A DNA stretch of 64,000 nt, taken from contig CAUQKI010000009.1 in the NCBI GenBank assembly GCA_963518955.1, positions 5,773 through 69,772 of the forward strand. Reading direction: 5' to 3'. Shown here piece after piece: positions 63,372 through 64,000 of the stretch; the first letter of the stretch is position 1, and each line of letters begins with the position of its first letter. The DNA comes from JABCPE02 sp963518955. Lineage in GTDB: Bacteria; Bacteroidota; Bacteroidia; Flavobacteriales; Weeksellaceae. Position numbers and translations under genes: made by a program. A model generated the notes under the pieces. That model was not told the DNA's origin and did no database searches. It saw nothing but the letters and a program-made list of their open reading frames with translations.

Positions 63372-63776
63372 ATGAAAAAATATATTTATCTTTCTATATT
63401 GACAGCATTATTTCTTTCCTGCAAAAGCAGCAAAGTTGTAAATAATCAAGAAATAGATATTAACTGCGAAGAAATGGTCGTAGAAATCGTGCGGTCAAGT
63501 TCTTTGGATTGGAGAAGGTTTCCTAATGCATCTACAAGAATAGACAGGGTAGAAAATGATAGTATTTTCATCAAAGTTTTCTTTGATACTGACATCTCTG
63601 ATGAGCCAAACACCAAACAGGTTGTAGAAAATACAATTGCTTGGCTCCTGCTGGACCTTAGTGAGAAAAAATTGTACAACATCACATACGACCTTGAAAA
63701 CCCTAAGAAAGTTGATTTCAATAAAAAACTTATCAACAAATGCAAAATTCTGCTCAATAACTCATCACAAAAATGA
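63372..63776 (+). CDS. Small lipoprotein, function unknown
   Basis: The 134-residue protein has a lipoprotein signal (IYLSILTALFLSCKSS, Cys 17) and a mature domain with a Cys pair (INCEEMVVEIVRSSS and INKCKILLNNSSQK). The core VENDSIFIKVFFDTDISDEPNT looks like a compact alpha/beta domain I do not recognise. The ATG of an unrelated downstream ORF at 63805 follows after 28 nt. Confidence 0.65.
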   Translation: MKKYIYLSILTALFLSCKSSKVVNNQEIDINCEEMVVEIVRSSSLDWRRFPNASTRIDRVENDSIFIKVFFDTDISDEPNTKQVVENTIAWLLLDLSEKKLYNITYDLENPKKVDFNKKLINKCKILLNNSSQK

Positions 63777-63804
63777 TACATTTAATCTTAAAGTTCTTCA
63801 AAAC

Positions 63805-64000
63805 ATGGAAAGTAAACTTTTATACGATATGTTCTATCTTTGTGTCTTAACAAAAGAAGAAATCATATCTTACATAGAGCAAAAAGAAGATAAATACTTC
63901 GAAAATATTGATTATTATGACATTTTATATCCTAAAAATCAAGAAGAAGGAGACAGACTCGACCTAAAAAATGATAATCAAAGAATAAATGTTGTGCTTA
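63805..64000 (+). CDS. Hypothetical protein, 3' end outside window
   Basis: An open frame starts with ATG at 63805 and runs to the window edge (65 residues: MESKLLYDMFYLCVLTKEEI, then rich in Glu, Asp, Lys and Tyr). No signal peptide or domain is recognisable in this fragment. It lies 28 nt after the lipoprotein gene and is probably co-transcribed. Coding status is supported only by the open frame and its acidic, soluble-protein composition. Confidence 0.4.
   Translation, partial: MESKLLYDMFYLCVLTKEEIISYIEQKEDKYFENIDYYDILYPKNQEEGDRLDLKNDNQRINVVL

Noticed and set aside
1..64000. CRISPR arrays, insertion sequences, prophage, integrase or attachment sites
   Set aside because: No regularly spaced repeats, transposase or integrase genes, or tRNA-flanking direct repeats were seen anywhere in the window.

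Overview
The window is a 64 kb stretch of a Flavobacteriia chromosome, most likely of the Weeksellaceae (Chryseobacterium / Riemerella / Elizabethkingia relatives). The signs are: low GC; many intergenic -7 elements of the Bacteroidetes sigma-A type (TAnnTTTG); gldF/gldG; a SusC/SusD pair; a GYDIA-type GHMP kinase; an S46 dipeptidyl-peptidase; BshC; and a DnaE that carries its own N-terminal proofreading exonuclease. No phage, transposase, CRISPR array, rRNA or canonical tRNA was seen. Nearly everything is single-copy core or flexible-core genome.

Layout. 0-2.7 kb: truncated haemoglobin (cut by the window edge), DUF6122, TatD, two unrecognised ORFs and a short relic that resembles a TatD C-terminus. 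2.7-12 kb (minus strand): gldG, gldF, dnaE, a nitroreductase, an acyl-CoA hydrolase/transferase. 12-20 kb: purD-guaA; menA plus a metallo-hydrolase; a DtxR/MntR regulator; a phosphodiesterase lipoprotein divergent from fumC. 20.3-26.9 kb: a complete tripartite efflux locus, with tolC and two tiny membrane proteins facing an ABC ATPase, two MacB-type permeases and an adaptor across a palindromic bidirectional promoter. 27-40 kb: rpsP-rimM, pdxH, DPP7-like peptidase, YkgJ-type protein, a secreted orphan, glyS, clpX/HIT/greA, a degenerate Rieske-like lipoprotein with dtd, pckA, GHMP kinase. 40-51 kb (minus): fabD, LysM/PBP1 protein, bshC, porin, susD, susC. 51-58 kb: HU-like membrane protein, 2-hydroxyacid dehydrogenase, serine hydrolase, Ig-like lipoprotein, a small secreted protein, alpha/beta hydrolase, DUF4241.

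The most interesting locus is 58.2-61.7 kb. A WYL-domain regulator is divergent from a diverged RtcB RNA ligase. RtcB is followed by a structured, non-coding gap of about 250 nt and then a soluble SPFH/band-7 (slipin-like) protein. The gap holds a tRNA-mimic module (exact B-box T-arm, UUCG hairpin, GGTA D-loop-like segment, closing acceptor-like helix) and then a long imperfect hairpin. That is the two-part architecture of bacterial Y RNAs, but no Ro protein gene is present nearby. A dyad overlaps the promoter region of both the regulator and rtcB. I read this as an inducible RNA-repair operon that encodes its own Y-RNA-like RNA.

61.7-64 kb: a bacterial deoxyhypusine-synthase-family enzyme, a DUF3592-like membrane protein, a small lipoprotein and a truncated ORF at the right edge.
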